8,455 nt of DNA from Bacteroidales bacterium (GCA_021443625.1 JABUTP010000042.1:6440-14894), one strand, 5' to 3'. Shown: positions 1-5,905, counted from the first letter of the stretch. Numbers and translations are program-made. The notes: generated from the letters alone by a model not told the origin.

Positions 1-123
1 CGGGCTTGAACGTACAAATATACAAACATTTTCGTTCCGGTGCATTTTTACTTCAAGATCGGACTAATTTTTAGCGATTTACCATCAATCAGTGTTCGTT
101 GTCTTATAAGAATAAATGATAGA

Positions 124-144
124 GACTGACCATACTGGCCAGTC
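124..144. repeat. short hairpin (9-bp stem, 3-nt loop)
   Basis: GACTGACCA at 124-132 and TGGCCAGTC at 136-144 form an inverted repeat around the loop TAC. The one imperfect pair (129/139) is A/C on the plus strand but G·U on the minus strand, so the fold is better in a minus-strand RNA. No strict T tract follows on either strand. It lies beyond the stronger hairpin at 162-210, downstream of the DUF2795 gene. Its role is unknown; it could be a second, weak terminator or part of a structured 3' end. Confidence 0.35.
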
Positions 145-157
145 CCTATATAAGACC

Positions 158-210
158 ATAAAACACCAGCGGGACAAACAAATTATCTTTGCTTGTCCGG
201 CGTTGGTGTT
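158..210 (-). terminator. probable rho-independent terminator of the DUF2795 gene
   Basis: A long imperfect inverted repeat spans 162-210. The outer arms AACACCA (162-168) and TGGTGTT (204-210) pair perfectly. The inner arms GGACAA (172-177) and TTGTCC (193-198) pair, and the stem continues through CAAA (179-182) and TTTG (188-191) to a 5-nt loop, with a small bulge at 199-200. Read on the minus strand the stem ends in a run of T followed by A and T (down to 158), as expected of an intrinsic terminator. It begins 28 bp after the stop codon of the minus-strand gene at 238-459. The T run is short, so it could instead be another structured RNA element. Confidence 0.45.
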
Positions 211-237
211 CAATGATTTACCGGTTTGGGAGACGAT

Positions 238-459
238 TTAGTACTCTTCCTCGTTAAAGAAAAAGTCCTCTTTTGTGGGATAGTCCAGCCAGATTTCTTC
301 TATGGATTCGTACGGCTCTCCGTCATCTTCGAGGTCGGAGAGGTTCTCTATTACTTCCAGGGGACACCCGGAGCGGGTGGCGTAGTCTATCAGTTCATCT
401 TTGGTTGCCGGCCAGGGGGCATCCTCAAGTTTCGATGCCAGTTCAAGAGTCCAATACAT
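238..459 (-). CDS. DUF2795 family small acidic protein
   Basis: This 73-residue protein is unusually acidic: 22 Asp or Glu against 4 Lys or Arg. Residues about 18-55 match the DUF2795 pattern as I know it: a KDELIDYA helix, then a Gly-Cys-Pro turn, VIENL, and a YESIEEI segment. The C-terminus (DYPTKEDFFFNEEEY) is aromatic and acidic. Proteins of this length and sequence are conserved among Bacteroidota, and no biochemical function is established to my knowledge. The ATG at 459 gives a protein starting MYWTLELA, typical of these homologues. It lies 76 bp downstream of the adenosyltransferase gene on the same strand, but a -7 box at 480-487 suggests its own promoter. No signal peptide or membrane segment is present, so it is presumably cytoplasmic. 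Confidence 0.85.
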   Translation of the reverse strand: MYWTLELASKLEDAPWPATKDELIDYATRSGCPLEVIENLSDLEDDGEPYESIEEIWLDYPTKEDFFFNEEEY

Positions 460-479
460 ATGCTTAAAATTTAGGGCTG

Positions 480-487
480 CAAATATA
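480..487 (-). promoter_or_regulatory. candidate -7 box for the DUF2795 gene
   Basis: On the minus strand 487-480 reads TATATTTG, a full match to the Bacteroidota -7 consensus TAnnTTTG. It would place transcription start near 474 and leave a leader of about 15 nt before the ATG at 459. I see no TTTG -33 element at the usual spacing of about 19-21 bp, because an AT-rich palindrome (490-510) occupies that position. The assignment rests on the consensus match and location only. Confidence 0.4.
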
Positions 488-489
488 TA

Positions 490-510
490 CGAATATACAA
501 AATATATTCG
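490..510. repeat. perfect 8-bp inverted repeat upstream of the DUF2795 gene
   Basis: CGAATATA (490-497) and TATATTCG (503-510) are exact reverse complements around the 5-nt spacer CAAAA. The site lies between the adenosyltransferase stop codon and the DUF2795 gene, 2 bp upstream of the candidate -7 box. The stem is almost all A and T with no following T run on the minus strand, so a terminator is unlikely. A protein-binding operator in the promoter is the more natural reading. This is an inference from position and symmetry. Confidence 0.4.
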
Positions 511-535
511 ATAAATGCACTAAAATTTTGCAGCA

Positions 536-1063
536 TCATAGCCAGAGGTCCTCGTCCTTGCCGGCCTCGACACATATCAGGCGGGCAAGGGTGAAGAGCA
601 GGTCCGAGAGGCGGTTGAGATATCTGCAACAGAGGGCAATCTCGGGGCGGGGGTCTTCGAGGGCAATAACCGATCTTTCCGCGCGGCGGCATACAGTGCG
701 GCAGACGTGGCACAAGGATGACGGGGCGGGCGCGCCGGGAAGCACAAATGACTTCAAGGGCGGCAACTCTGCAGTCCACGTGTCAATCTGCTGCTCAAGG
801 GCTTTCACCCACTCCGGCTCCGGGGCCTTCAGCCGCGTCGCTTCCCCTTCGGACGCTATCCAGGCGGAGAGGTTCATCAACTCGCATTGAACCCGACGCA
901 GCACGTCATTGTGCATGGGCGCCTTGGCGCGAAGCAGACCGAGGAATGAAATCAGTTCGTCAACGTCGCCGTAGGCGCAAACTCTGGCGGACGCCTTGCT
1001 TACTCGGGAGCCTCCAACCAGAGAGGTCTGTCCGGTGTCTCCTGTTTTGGTGTATATCTTCAT
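536..1063 (-). CDS. PduO-type cob(I)alamin / cob(I)yrinic acid a,c-diamide adenosyltransferase
   Basis: This enzyme transfers the adenosyl group of ATP to the cobalt of a reduced corrinoid, giving the adenosylcobalamin form used by radical enzymes; it is cytoplasmic and works as a trimer in characterised relatives. The 175-residue protein begins with the family's N-terminal nucleotide-binding motif TKTGDTGQTSL (residues 5-15). It then has YGDVDELIS (31-39), FVLPG (106-110), CRTVCRRAER (121-130) and YLNRLSDLLF (148-157), all recognisable PduO-type signatures. It is slightly shorter than the usual 180-190 residues. Two small departures stand out: the usual LPGG is LPGA, and the residues before the RRAER helix are CHVC. 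The ATG at 1063 is the only sensible start, since the N-terminal motif begins at once. It follows the ABC ATPase gene by 26 bp and is probably cotranscribed with it. No cobalamin riboswitch is visible. Confidence 0.95.
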   Translation of the reverse strand: MKIYTKTGDTGQTSLVGGSRVSKASARVCAYGDVDELISFLGLLRAKAPMHNDVLRRVQCELMNLSAWIASEGEATRLKAPEPEWVKALEQQIDTWTAELPPLKSFVLPGAPAPSSLCHVCRTVCRRAERSVIALEDPRPEIALCCRYLNRLSDLLFTLARLICVEAGKDEDLWL

Positions 1064-1089
1064 TTTGTCCTGTCAATATTCAATTAAAG

Positions 1090-1776
1090 TCAGTTGTTCA
1101 TTACGTTAGCCAATACCAGTCCGTCCTCGATTCGTATTATCCTTTTTGCGTGGTCGGCAATATCCTGCGAATGGGTGACCAGGATGACTGTGGTTCCTTC
1201 GCTCTGAATGTCGTCTATCAGGCCCATTATCTCGGCGCTCGTTGCGGAGTCGAGGTTGCCCGTGGGTTCGTCCGCCAGGATGATGGACGGTCGGCATATC
1301 AGCGCCCTGGCAAGCGCCACGCGCTGTTTCTGCCCTCCCGACAACTCCCCCGGGAAGTGCTCCATCCGTTCTGCAAGTCCCACTCTGCCAAGCATCTCCC
1401 TTGCCTCCCTCAATCGGATGGATTTGCCGATCCCTTTGTAAACGAGGGGCAGCGCAACGTTCTCCAGCGCGGAAAGACGCGGCAGCAGGTGGAATGACTG
1501 GAACACGAATCCGATGTCTCGGTTGCGGATGTGGGAGGCCTCTCTGTCCGACAGCGTCCCGACGTCCTTCCCCTTGAAATAATAGTGTCCGCTGTCGGGA
1601 GTGTCAAGGCATCCTATGATGTTCATCAGAGTCGATTTCCCTGACCCCGAGGGCCCCATTATCGCAACGTACTCGTTCCGGTCTATGCCCAAGTCTATGC
1701 CTCGAAGTGCATACACAAAGTTGTTTCCAATCTGATAGCGCCTTTCTACCGCTTCAAGCCTGATAAGTTCTTCCAT
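1090..1776 (-). CDS. ABC transporter ATP-binding protein, LolD/MacB type
   Basis: This is a complete 228-residue ABC ATPase. It has Walker [10 protein letters not shown] (residues 41-49), Q-loop Gln93 in [18 protein letters not shown], signature LSGGQKQR (145-152), Walker B IILADEP (165-171) and the H-loop His202 in LVTHSQD. The YALRGIDL start and the Q-loop neighbourhood are typical of the LolD/MacB/FtsE-like group. Members power type VII mechanotransmission complexes such as lipoprotein release (LolCDE) or MacB-type export, on the cytoplasmic face of the inner membrane. No permease gene with the expected FtsX-like domain lies in the window, so the partner and substrate cannot be named; the similarity alone does not separate LolD from other members. 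It is divergent from folE and leads the adenosyltransferase gene by 26 bp. The only good start is the ATG at 1776. Confidence 0.93.
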   Translation of the reverse strand: MEELIRLEAVERRYQIGNNFVYALRGIDLGIDRNEYVAIMGPSGSGKSTLMNIIGCLDTPDSGHYYFKGKDVGTLSDREASHIRNRDIGFVFQSFHLLPRLSALENVALPLVYKGIGKSIRLREAREMLGRVGLAERMEHFPGELSGGQKQRVALARALICRPSIILADEPTGNLDSATSAEIMGLIDDIQSEGTTVILVTHSQDIADHAKRIIRIEDGLVLANVMNN

Positions 1777-1789
1777 CGCTTTATCATTT

Positions 1790-1797
1790 CAAAATTA
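1790..1797 (-). promoter_or_regulatory. candidate -7 box for the ABC ATPase gene
   Basis: The minus strand of 1797-1790 reads TAATTTTG, matching TAnnTTTG. It lies in the 75-bp gap between the divergent ABC ATPase and folE genes. Transcription would start about 8 nt before the ATG at 1776, which is a very short leader, and no TTTG element lies at normal -33 spacing. On the plus strand AAAGTTTG (1811-1818) is a one-mismatch candidate -7 box for folE. Both assignments are tentative. Confidence 0.25.
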
Positions 1798-1851
1798 ACA
1801 ATTAAAATCAAAAGTTTGCTTCTTCGCTCACTTAATAGTAAATTCGCCCCT

Positions 1852-2448
1852 ATGTCATACAAGAAGTTAGATATTTACGACGAAAAGGTGACGTCAGAGT
1901 TGATGGCTCATTACAAGGCCATTCTGGAGCTGCTGGGAGAGGACCCCGGGCGCGAAGGACTTCTCAAGACTCCCGAAAGGGTGGCCAAGTCCATGCAGTT
2001 CCTCACAAAGGGCTATATGGAAGATGGGGCCGAAATCCTCCGCAGCGCCATGTTCAAGGAGGAATACAGTCAGATGGTGCTGGTCCGCGACATCGAACTT
2101 TACTCCATGTGCGAACACCATATGCTTCCGTTTTATGGGAAGGCCCATATCGCCTACATCCCGGATGGGTACATCACCGGTCTCAGCAAGATTCCGAGGG
2201 TGGTGGAGACTTTCGCCCGCCGGTTGCAGGTCCAGGAGCGTCTCACCGTGCAGATTCGGGATTGCATCCAGCAGACACTCCGCCCTTTGGGGGTTGCAGT
2301 GGTCATTGAGGCATCCCATATGTGTATGCAGATAAGGGGGGTGGAGAAGCAGCATTCCGTCACCACCACCTCCGCATTTACCGGAATATTCCTTAAAGAC
2401 GAGCGGACGCGGGGAGAATTCCTGCGGCTTGTAGGTCTTAATTCTTAG
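1852..2448 (+). CDS. folE: GTP cyclohydrolase I
   Basis: FolE converts GTP to 7,8-dihydroneopterin triphosphate and formate, the first step of tetrahydrofolate (and other pterin) synthesis; it is a cytoplasmic homodecamer in known members. The zinc site is intact: Cys87 and His90 in CEHHMLPF (87-94) and Cys158 in [10 protein letters not shown] (155-164), with the catalytic His89 beside it. [20 protein letters not shown] (110-129) and the C-terminal [13 protein letters not shown] (168-180) are further family signatures. I chose the ATG at 1852, giving 198 residues and a start of MSYKKLDI, a normal length for the zinc-dependent type I enzyme. An in-frame TTG at 1816 would add 12 unconserved residues and is unlikely. 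trkA follows 51 bp downstream on the same strand; the two may share a transcript but have no functional link. Confidence 0.97.
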   Translation: MSYKKLDIYDEKVTSELMAHYKAILELLGEDPGREGLLKTPERVAKSMQFLTKGYMEDGAEILRSAMFKEEYSQMVLVRDIELYSMCEHHMLPFYGKAHIAYIPDGYITGLSKIPRVVETFARRLQVQERLTVQIRDCIQQTLRPLGVAVVIEASHMCMQIRGVEKQHSVTTTSAFTGIFLKDERTRGEFLRLVGLNS

Positions 2449-2499
2449 TGACTTGTCCCCATTTTCATATTTACAACTGAGATTAGAACCCTCCTTGTC

Positions 2500-3849
2500 A
2501 TGAAGATAGTTATAGCCGGTGCCGGCGAAGTCGGCAACCACGTTTCCAAACTCCTTGCGGCAGACAACCACGACCTTACAATCATCGACAGCAGTCACGA
2601 GCGTCTTGCCAAGGTGGCGGAGGAAGTTGATATTGTCACCGTATTGGGCAATCCCACTTCCATCCAGGTGCTCAAGGAGGCCCGTGTGGAGAATGCCGAC
2701 CTTTTCGTGTCGGTTTTTCCCGACAAGGACCAGAACGGCAACATCATTTCCGCCCTTCTTGCCAAACAGCTGGGGGCCAAGACAGTAGCGGCCCGCATTC
2801 GCAACCCGGAGTATCTTGAAGCCGACAACAAGCTCATCTTCAAAGAACTCGGCATCGACCTCGTCTTCTATCCCGAGCGGATGGTTACATACGAGATTCT
2901 CGACCTGCTGCGTCAGAGCCAGACATCCGAATTTGCTGATTTCGCCCACGGCAAGCTGCAGCTCGTGGTCTTCAAACTCGAAGAGGGGTCTGAAATGGTG
3001 GGCAAGGCGATGTATGAGTTTGTCTTCCCGCCGGACAAGACTCCGTTCAGAATCCTTGCGATTTCGCGGGAAGAAGGTACCATCATTCCCCACCGTGACA
3101 CCAAACTCCGGATAGGCGACCAGGTTTATGTGGCAGCCGTGAGAGAAGGGGTGGAGGAGGTCGAGCGGCTTGCCGGCAAACAATATTACGATATCCGCAA
3201 CATAGCCATCCTCGGCGGAGGCCAGATAGGCGCTATGGTGGCCCAGCGCCTTTCCCGTGGTCATCTCAACATCAAACTGGTGGATATTGACCGCCGGCGG
3301 TGCGATGAACTCTCCCAGATGCTGGACCATACGATGGTGGTGTGCGGGGACGGGAGGAATGTTGATTTTCTCTATGCCGAGGACATCCAGCACTGCGATG
3401 CCTTTGTGGCGGTGACTTCCAGTTCCGAGACCAACATAATGACTTGCGTAGCCGTCAAGAAGATGGGCGTCAGGAGAACCATAGCCCAGGTGGAAAACCT
3501 TGAGTACATCCGTCTTGCAGAGGGAATGGGAGTCGATGCCGTCATCAACAAGAAACTTATCGCTGCCAGCCGCATATACCGGTTTACCCTCAACAACTCG
3601 GTGCGCTCCATCAAATATCTCAGCGGGTCGAGTGCCGAGGCCATTGAATACATAGTTAATCCCGGGAGCATCATCACTACCGCCCCTCTGAAGGATATAG
3701 ATTTCCCCGAAGATGCCATCATCGGTGGCGTAATCAGGGGAGGAGAGGCCTTTGTAGCGGTGGGAAGCACCGAAATCCGGGCTTATGACAGCGTCGTGGT
3801 CATAGCACTTCCCTCCGCCCTCCAAAAGGTTGACAAATTCTTTGTCTGA
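2500..3849 (+). CDS. trkA: Trk system potassium uptake protein TrkA
   Basis: TrkA is the cytoplasmic nucleotide-binding subunit that gates the TrkH-type K+ channel. The 449-residue protein has the classic duplicated layout. The first Rossmann RCK_N domain starts at residue 1 with GAGEVG (7-12) and the acidic end of strand 2 in LTIID (Asp30), followed by a first RCK_C domain around 145-222. The second RCK_N has ILGGGQIG (237-244) and LVDID (260-264), and the second RCK_C covers about 370-449. Both glycine-rich loops are intact, so both halves may bind NAD(H) or a similar ligand. The ATG at 2500 begins directly at the first beta strand. The channel gene trkH, often next to trkA in Bacteroidota, is not downstream here: trkA instead converges on a minus-strand AraC-type gene with 10 bp between stop codons. 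Confidence 0.95.
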   Translation: MKIVIAGAGEVGNHVSKLLAADNHDLTIIDSSHERLAKVAEEVDIVTVLGNPTSIQVLKEARVENADLFVSVFPDKDQNGNIISALLAKQLGAKTVAARIRNPEYLEADNKLIFKELGIDLVFYPERMVTYEILDLLRQSQTSEFADFAHGKLQLVVFKLEEGSEMVGKAMYEFVFPPDKTPFRILAISREEGTIIPHRDTKLRIGDQVYVAAVREGVEEVERLAGKQYYDIRNIAILGGGQIGAMVAQRLSRGHLNIKLVDIDRRRCDELSQMLDHTMVVCGDGRNVDFLYAEDIQHCDAFVAVTSSSETNIMTCVAVKKMGVRRTIAQVENLEYIRLAEGMGVDAVINKKLIAASRIYRFTLNNSVRSIKYLSGSSAEAIEYIVNPGSIITTAPLKDIDFPEDAIIGGVIRGGEAFVAVGSTEIRAYDSVVVIALPSALQKVDKFFV

Positions 3850-3859
3850 CATACGGTTC

Positions 3860-4276
3860 CTAAGTGTTGGGTGATTTGGACTGCCGGCTCTTGCCGAGAT
3901 AGGCGGCCGCACTTATTCCCAGAAGTTTCTGCATCTCACGGTTGAGCTTGCGGGGATTGTAGAATCCGCAGATTTCTGAAATTTCCGTTACGGACTTGTC
4001 CCTGAAGTTGTCGTTGCAGGACATTTTAATGAAATGCAGTGTCCTGATGCGGTCCATAAGGGTTCTGATGGAAAATCCTTTGCGCCGCAGCGCTTCCCAA
4101 AGGTAGGTCCGGTTGGTCCCTGCGGCCCGCGCAACGTCTTTCATCCTCACGTCCGGCTGCAGAAACATCTTTCGGGACAGAATCTCCCGCACTGCCTTGC
4201 AATAAACCTCCTCCAACATCCCGCAATCTGCCTTTCTCCAGGGGAATAGTCTGCCCAACACCACACAAATCCTCAT
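3860..4276 (-). CDS. small AraC-type helix-turn-helix protein (DNA-binding domain only)
   Basis: This 138-residue protein consists of about 35 N-terminal residues and a divergent AraC-type DNA-binding domain. The first helix-turn-helix is near residues 44-64 (VARAAGTNRTYLWEAL). The second is near 95-127 (SVTEISEICGFYNPRKLNREMQKLLGIS in the usual position), followed by a short polar tail. No ligand-binding or membrane domain is present. The chosen ATG at 4276 overlaps the upstream gene's TGA in a TGATG arrangement, implying translational coupling. An in-frame TTG at 4297 would add 7 residues but is less likely. VARAAGTNRTYL closely parallels VAEELGTNKTML in the upstream protein, so the two are probably paralogues. 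The second HTH lacks the usual SFSRAFKK-like pattern, so DNA binding by this half is less certain. It is probably a transcription regulator acting with its neighbour; the targets are unknown. Confidence 0.8.
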   Translation of the reverse strand: MRICVVLGRLFPWRKADCGMLEEVYCKAVREILSRKMFLQPDVRMKDVARAAGTNRTYLWEALRRKGFSIRTLMDRIRTLHFIKMSCNDNFRDKSVTEISEICGFYNPRKLNREMQKLLGISAAAYLGKSRQSKSPNT

Positions 4277-4875
4277 CACTTCGCGTGTAACTTGCAATAT
4301 TCCCCGGGTGTTTTCCCTGTAAATCTGAAGAATGCGGTGTTGAACGAACTTGGGGATTTGAATCCCGACCTGATCCTGAGCTGGTCAAGGGGAATGGAGT
4401 TGTCGGCCTCAAACAGCTGTATGGCTTCGCGAATCCTGTACCAGTTCATAAGTTGGCGGAAATTCATGTGAAACTCGCTGTTGACAATCATTGAAAGCAT
4501 TGTCTTGTTGGTGCCAAGCTCTTCAGCCACCTTTATGATGCTCACTTTGTCGTAGAGAAACGGCTTCTTCTCGTCCATATACTGCTTGAACCTCATCAGC
4601 AGTTCGTCGCGGTTACGGTCCCGGGCGTTCGCATATTGCGTAGTCACCTCCTTCAAAATCACGTCGTGGCCCAATCCGCCGTCATCTTCCGGCACGTGGT
4701 ACCTCCTGTCGGAACCGGACGGATTGCGGGTGGCTTCGCCCCGTGTCTGTTTGGGGGCGGACTGTTCTTTCTGTGTCTCTTTACGGGAAGCATTCCTAAG
4801 ATGCCTTATTACTGCAGCTGCTACGGCAATTGAAATCAGGGCCAGCGCTGCCGATACAAATAATGATAGTGTCAT
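4276..4875 (-). CDS. membrane-anchored AraC-family transcriptional regulator
   Basis: The 199-residue protein starts with one hydrophobic segment (residues 3-23), followed at once by basic residues (RHLRNASRK). By the positive-inside rule the rest should face the cytoplasm. A polar, low-complexity linker (about 27-90) leads to an AraC-type DNA-binding domain. HTH 1 is near 112-132 (VAEELGTNKTMLSMIV). HTH 2 is near 161-193 and contains RSGFKSPSSFNTAFFRFTGKTPGEY, a good match to the conserved GFxxxSxFxxxFxxxxGxTPxxY pattern. There is no obvious sensor domain, so how it is controlled is not visible. The start codon lies 10 bp from a perfect 9-bp inverted repeat containing a -7 box, which suggests autoregulation. 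Its stop codon overlaps the start of a second AraC-type gene. The family assignment is firm; the membrane topology is an inference. Confidence 0.85.
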   Translation of the reverse strand: MTLSLFVSAALALISIAVAAAVIRHLRNASRKETQKEQSAPKQTRGEATRNPSGSDRRYHVPEDDGGLGHDVILKEVTTQYANARDRNRDELLMRFKQYMDEKKPFLYDKVSIIKVAEELGTNKTMLSMIVNSEFHMNFRQLMNWYRIREAIQLFEADNSIPLDQLRIRSGFKSPSSFNTAFFRFTGKTPGEYCKLHAK

Positions 4876-4885
4876 AATTAAAAAT

Positions 4886-4909
4886 GTAAATTTGATAATA
4901 CAAATTTAC
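4886..4909. repeat. perfect 9-bp inverted repeat upstream of the AraC pair (candidate operator)
   Basis: GTAAATTTG (4886-4894) and CAAATTTAC (4901-4909) are exact reverse complements separated by 6 bp (ATAATA). The site lies 10 bp upstream of the ATG at 4875. Each arm contains TAAATTTG, so a -7-type box faces each way. A dimeric regulator binding here would cover the -7 box and the start site of the AraC genes. Autoregulation is an inference from position. The rest of the 111-bp gap to yitT holds a weak GGGG/CCCC hairpin (4939-4955), which could be a poor terminator for yitT. Confidence 0.5.
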
Positions 4910-4927
4910 CTTGCGAATTATGACAAA
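4901..4927 (-). promoter_or_regulatory. candidate Bacteroidota-type promoter for the AraC pair
   Basis: On the minus strand 4908-4901 reads TAAATTTG, a match to -7 consensus TAnnTTTG, and 4927-4924 reads TTTG, a match to the -33 element. The 15-bp spacing is shorter than the usual 19-21 bp, so the upstream element may be coincidental. Transcription would start near 4895, giving a leader of about 20 nt before the ATG at 4875. Confidence 0.45.
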
Positions 4928-4986
4928 ATACGCACGAAGGGGAGTCCGGGACCCCAGTATATCTGTTTTAGAAAACGGAAGTCTGT

Positions 4987-5892
4987 TTACTGATTCAGCA
5001 TAGGGTCAAAACCTTTGCCATAGACGCCCGTAACCGAGCCTACGGAGATGAATGCTTCCGGATCGACTTTTCCGATGAGTTTCAACATCGCGTTGGTTTC
5101 TGTCCGTTTCAGAACTATAACCAGCACTTTTCCCGGGTTTCGGGTGTATCCGCCCTGACTGTCAAGAAGGGTTACGCCACGGTTCATGTCCTTGCAGATA
5201 CGTTCTGCGAGTTCTTCATACTTTGAAGAAAACACCATAATCTGCGTGGACTGTTTCCTTCCGTTGAGCACGAGGTCCAGGGTGAAACTGTTGACCACGA
5301 TGAGGATGTAGCCGTACAGCATTGTGGCGATACGGGTTGACCAGTTGTCTTCCGATGGAATGATGAGTGTGCAGGCAACGATGATGATATCGCAGTAGAG
5401 GATGGTCTTTCCGGGGGGGATGCGGCGGAATTTATTGACAATAAGGGCAATGATGTCAGTGCCTCCGGTACTCCCCCCTTGTGAAATGGTAATGGCGATG
5501 CCGACCCCGGCCAGGATGCCGGCACAAATTGCACCGATGAACCTTCCGTTTTCGGTATTCAACTCTTCAATGAACGTTGTGGGAATTAGTGACGGGACGA
5601 CCTTCAGCAATACAGTCAAAATCGCGATGGCAAAAATCGTTTTGGCTCCGAACGACGACCCCAACACTTTCAACGCTATCAAAATCAGGATGGTGTTGAT
5701 GATTGCGTATGAGTATGAAATGTTGAATCCCGTACAATAGTTGATGAGGGCGGAGACACCGGTGATGCCGCCTCCCAAAAGGCCGTTGGGGATAATGAAT
5801 ATTGTCCAGGCTATGCTGTATATCAGAAGGCCGAGGGCAATGAGGAAGTAGGCCTTGACTTCGCTTAAAATATCTTTTACCGACTTGCTCAT
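4987..5892 (-). CDS. YitT family membrane protein (YitT_membrane plus DUF2179)
   Basis: This 301-residue integral membrane protein matches the YitT architecture. About six hydrophobic segments fill residues 13-210, including the signature PNGLLGGGITGVSALI (35-50) and SQGGSTGGTDIIALI (137-151). A C-terminal cytoplasmic DUF2179 domain (about 215-299) follows, with MVFSSKYEELAERI, GVTLLDSQGGYT and DPEAFISVG. The two Gly-rich repeats in the membrane part are characteristic of the family. Its transport or other role is not established, so no function is assigned. The ATG at 5892 lies 13 bp after the leuS stop codon, so it is very probably expressed with leuS. I recall leuS and a YitT gene being neighbours in other Bacteroidales, but could not check this here. 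Length and domains appear complete. Confidence 0.9.
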   Translation of the reverse strand: MSKSVKDILSEVKAYFLIALGLLIYSIAWTIFIIPNGLLGGGITGVSALINYCTGFNISYSYAIINTILILIALKVLGSSFGAKTIFAIAILTVLLKVVPSLIPTTFIEELNTENGRFIGAICAGILAGVGIAITISQGGSTGGTDIIALIVNKFRRIPPGKTILYCDIIIVACTLIIPSEDNWSTRIATMLYGYILIVVNSFTLDLVLNGRKQSTQIMVFSSKYEELAERICKDMNRGVTLLDSQGGYTRNPGKVLVIVLKRTETNAMLKLIGKVDPEAFISVGSVTGVYGKGFDPMLNQ

Positions 5893-5905
5893 CTTGGGGT
5901 GGGTG

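Noticed and set aside
1064..1089. Possible cobalamin riboswitch ahead of the adenosyltransferase gene
   Set aside because: Only 26 bp separate it from the ABC ATPase gene, and the 75-bp region ahead of that gene is too short and AT-rich to hold the conserved cobalamin riboswitch core.
718..1497. 259-codon plus-strand open frame spanning the adenosyltransferase and ABC ATPase genes
   Set aside because: It crosses two well-supported minus-strand genes and their intergenic gap, and the product is low-complexity and Arg/Ser-rich, without a family resemblance.
1816..1851. Upstream TTG start for folE adding 12 residues
   Set aside because: The extra residues ([12 protein letters not shown]) are not typical of FolE. 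The ATG at 1852 gives a normal length and N-terminus, and the segment more likely contains the promoter.
1894..3912. 672-codon open frame on the minus strand opposite folE and trkA
   Set aside because: Both plus-strand genes are complete, recognisable families. The antisense translation is rich in His, Gly and Asp with no domain I recognise, as expected for the mirror of biased codons.
4277..4297. TTG start adding 7 residues to the small AraC-type protein
   Set aside because: The ATG at 4276 forms a TGATG overlap with the upstream stop codon, which is a common coupled arrangement and uses a stronger start codon.
4939..4955. GGGG/CCCC hairpin as a terminator of yitT
   Set aside because: The stem is only 4 bp with a 9-nt loop, and the following minus-strand sequence has no T tract, so it is too weak to call.
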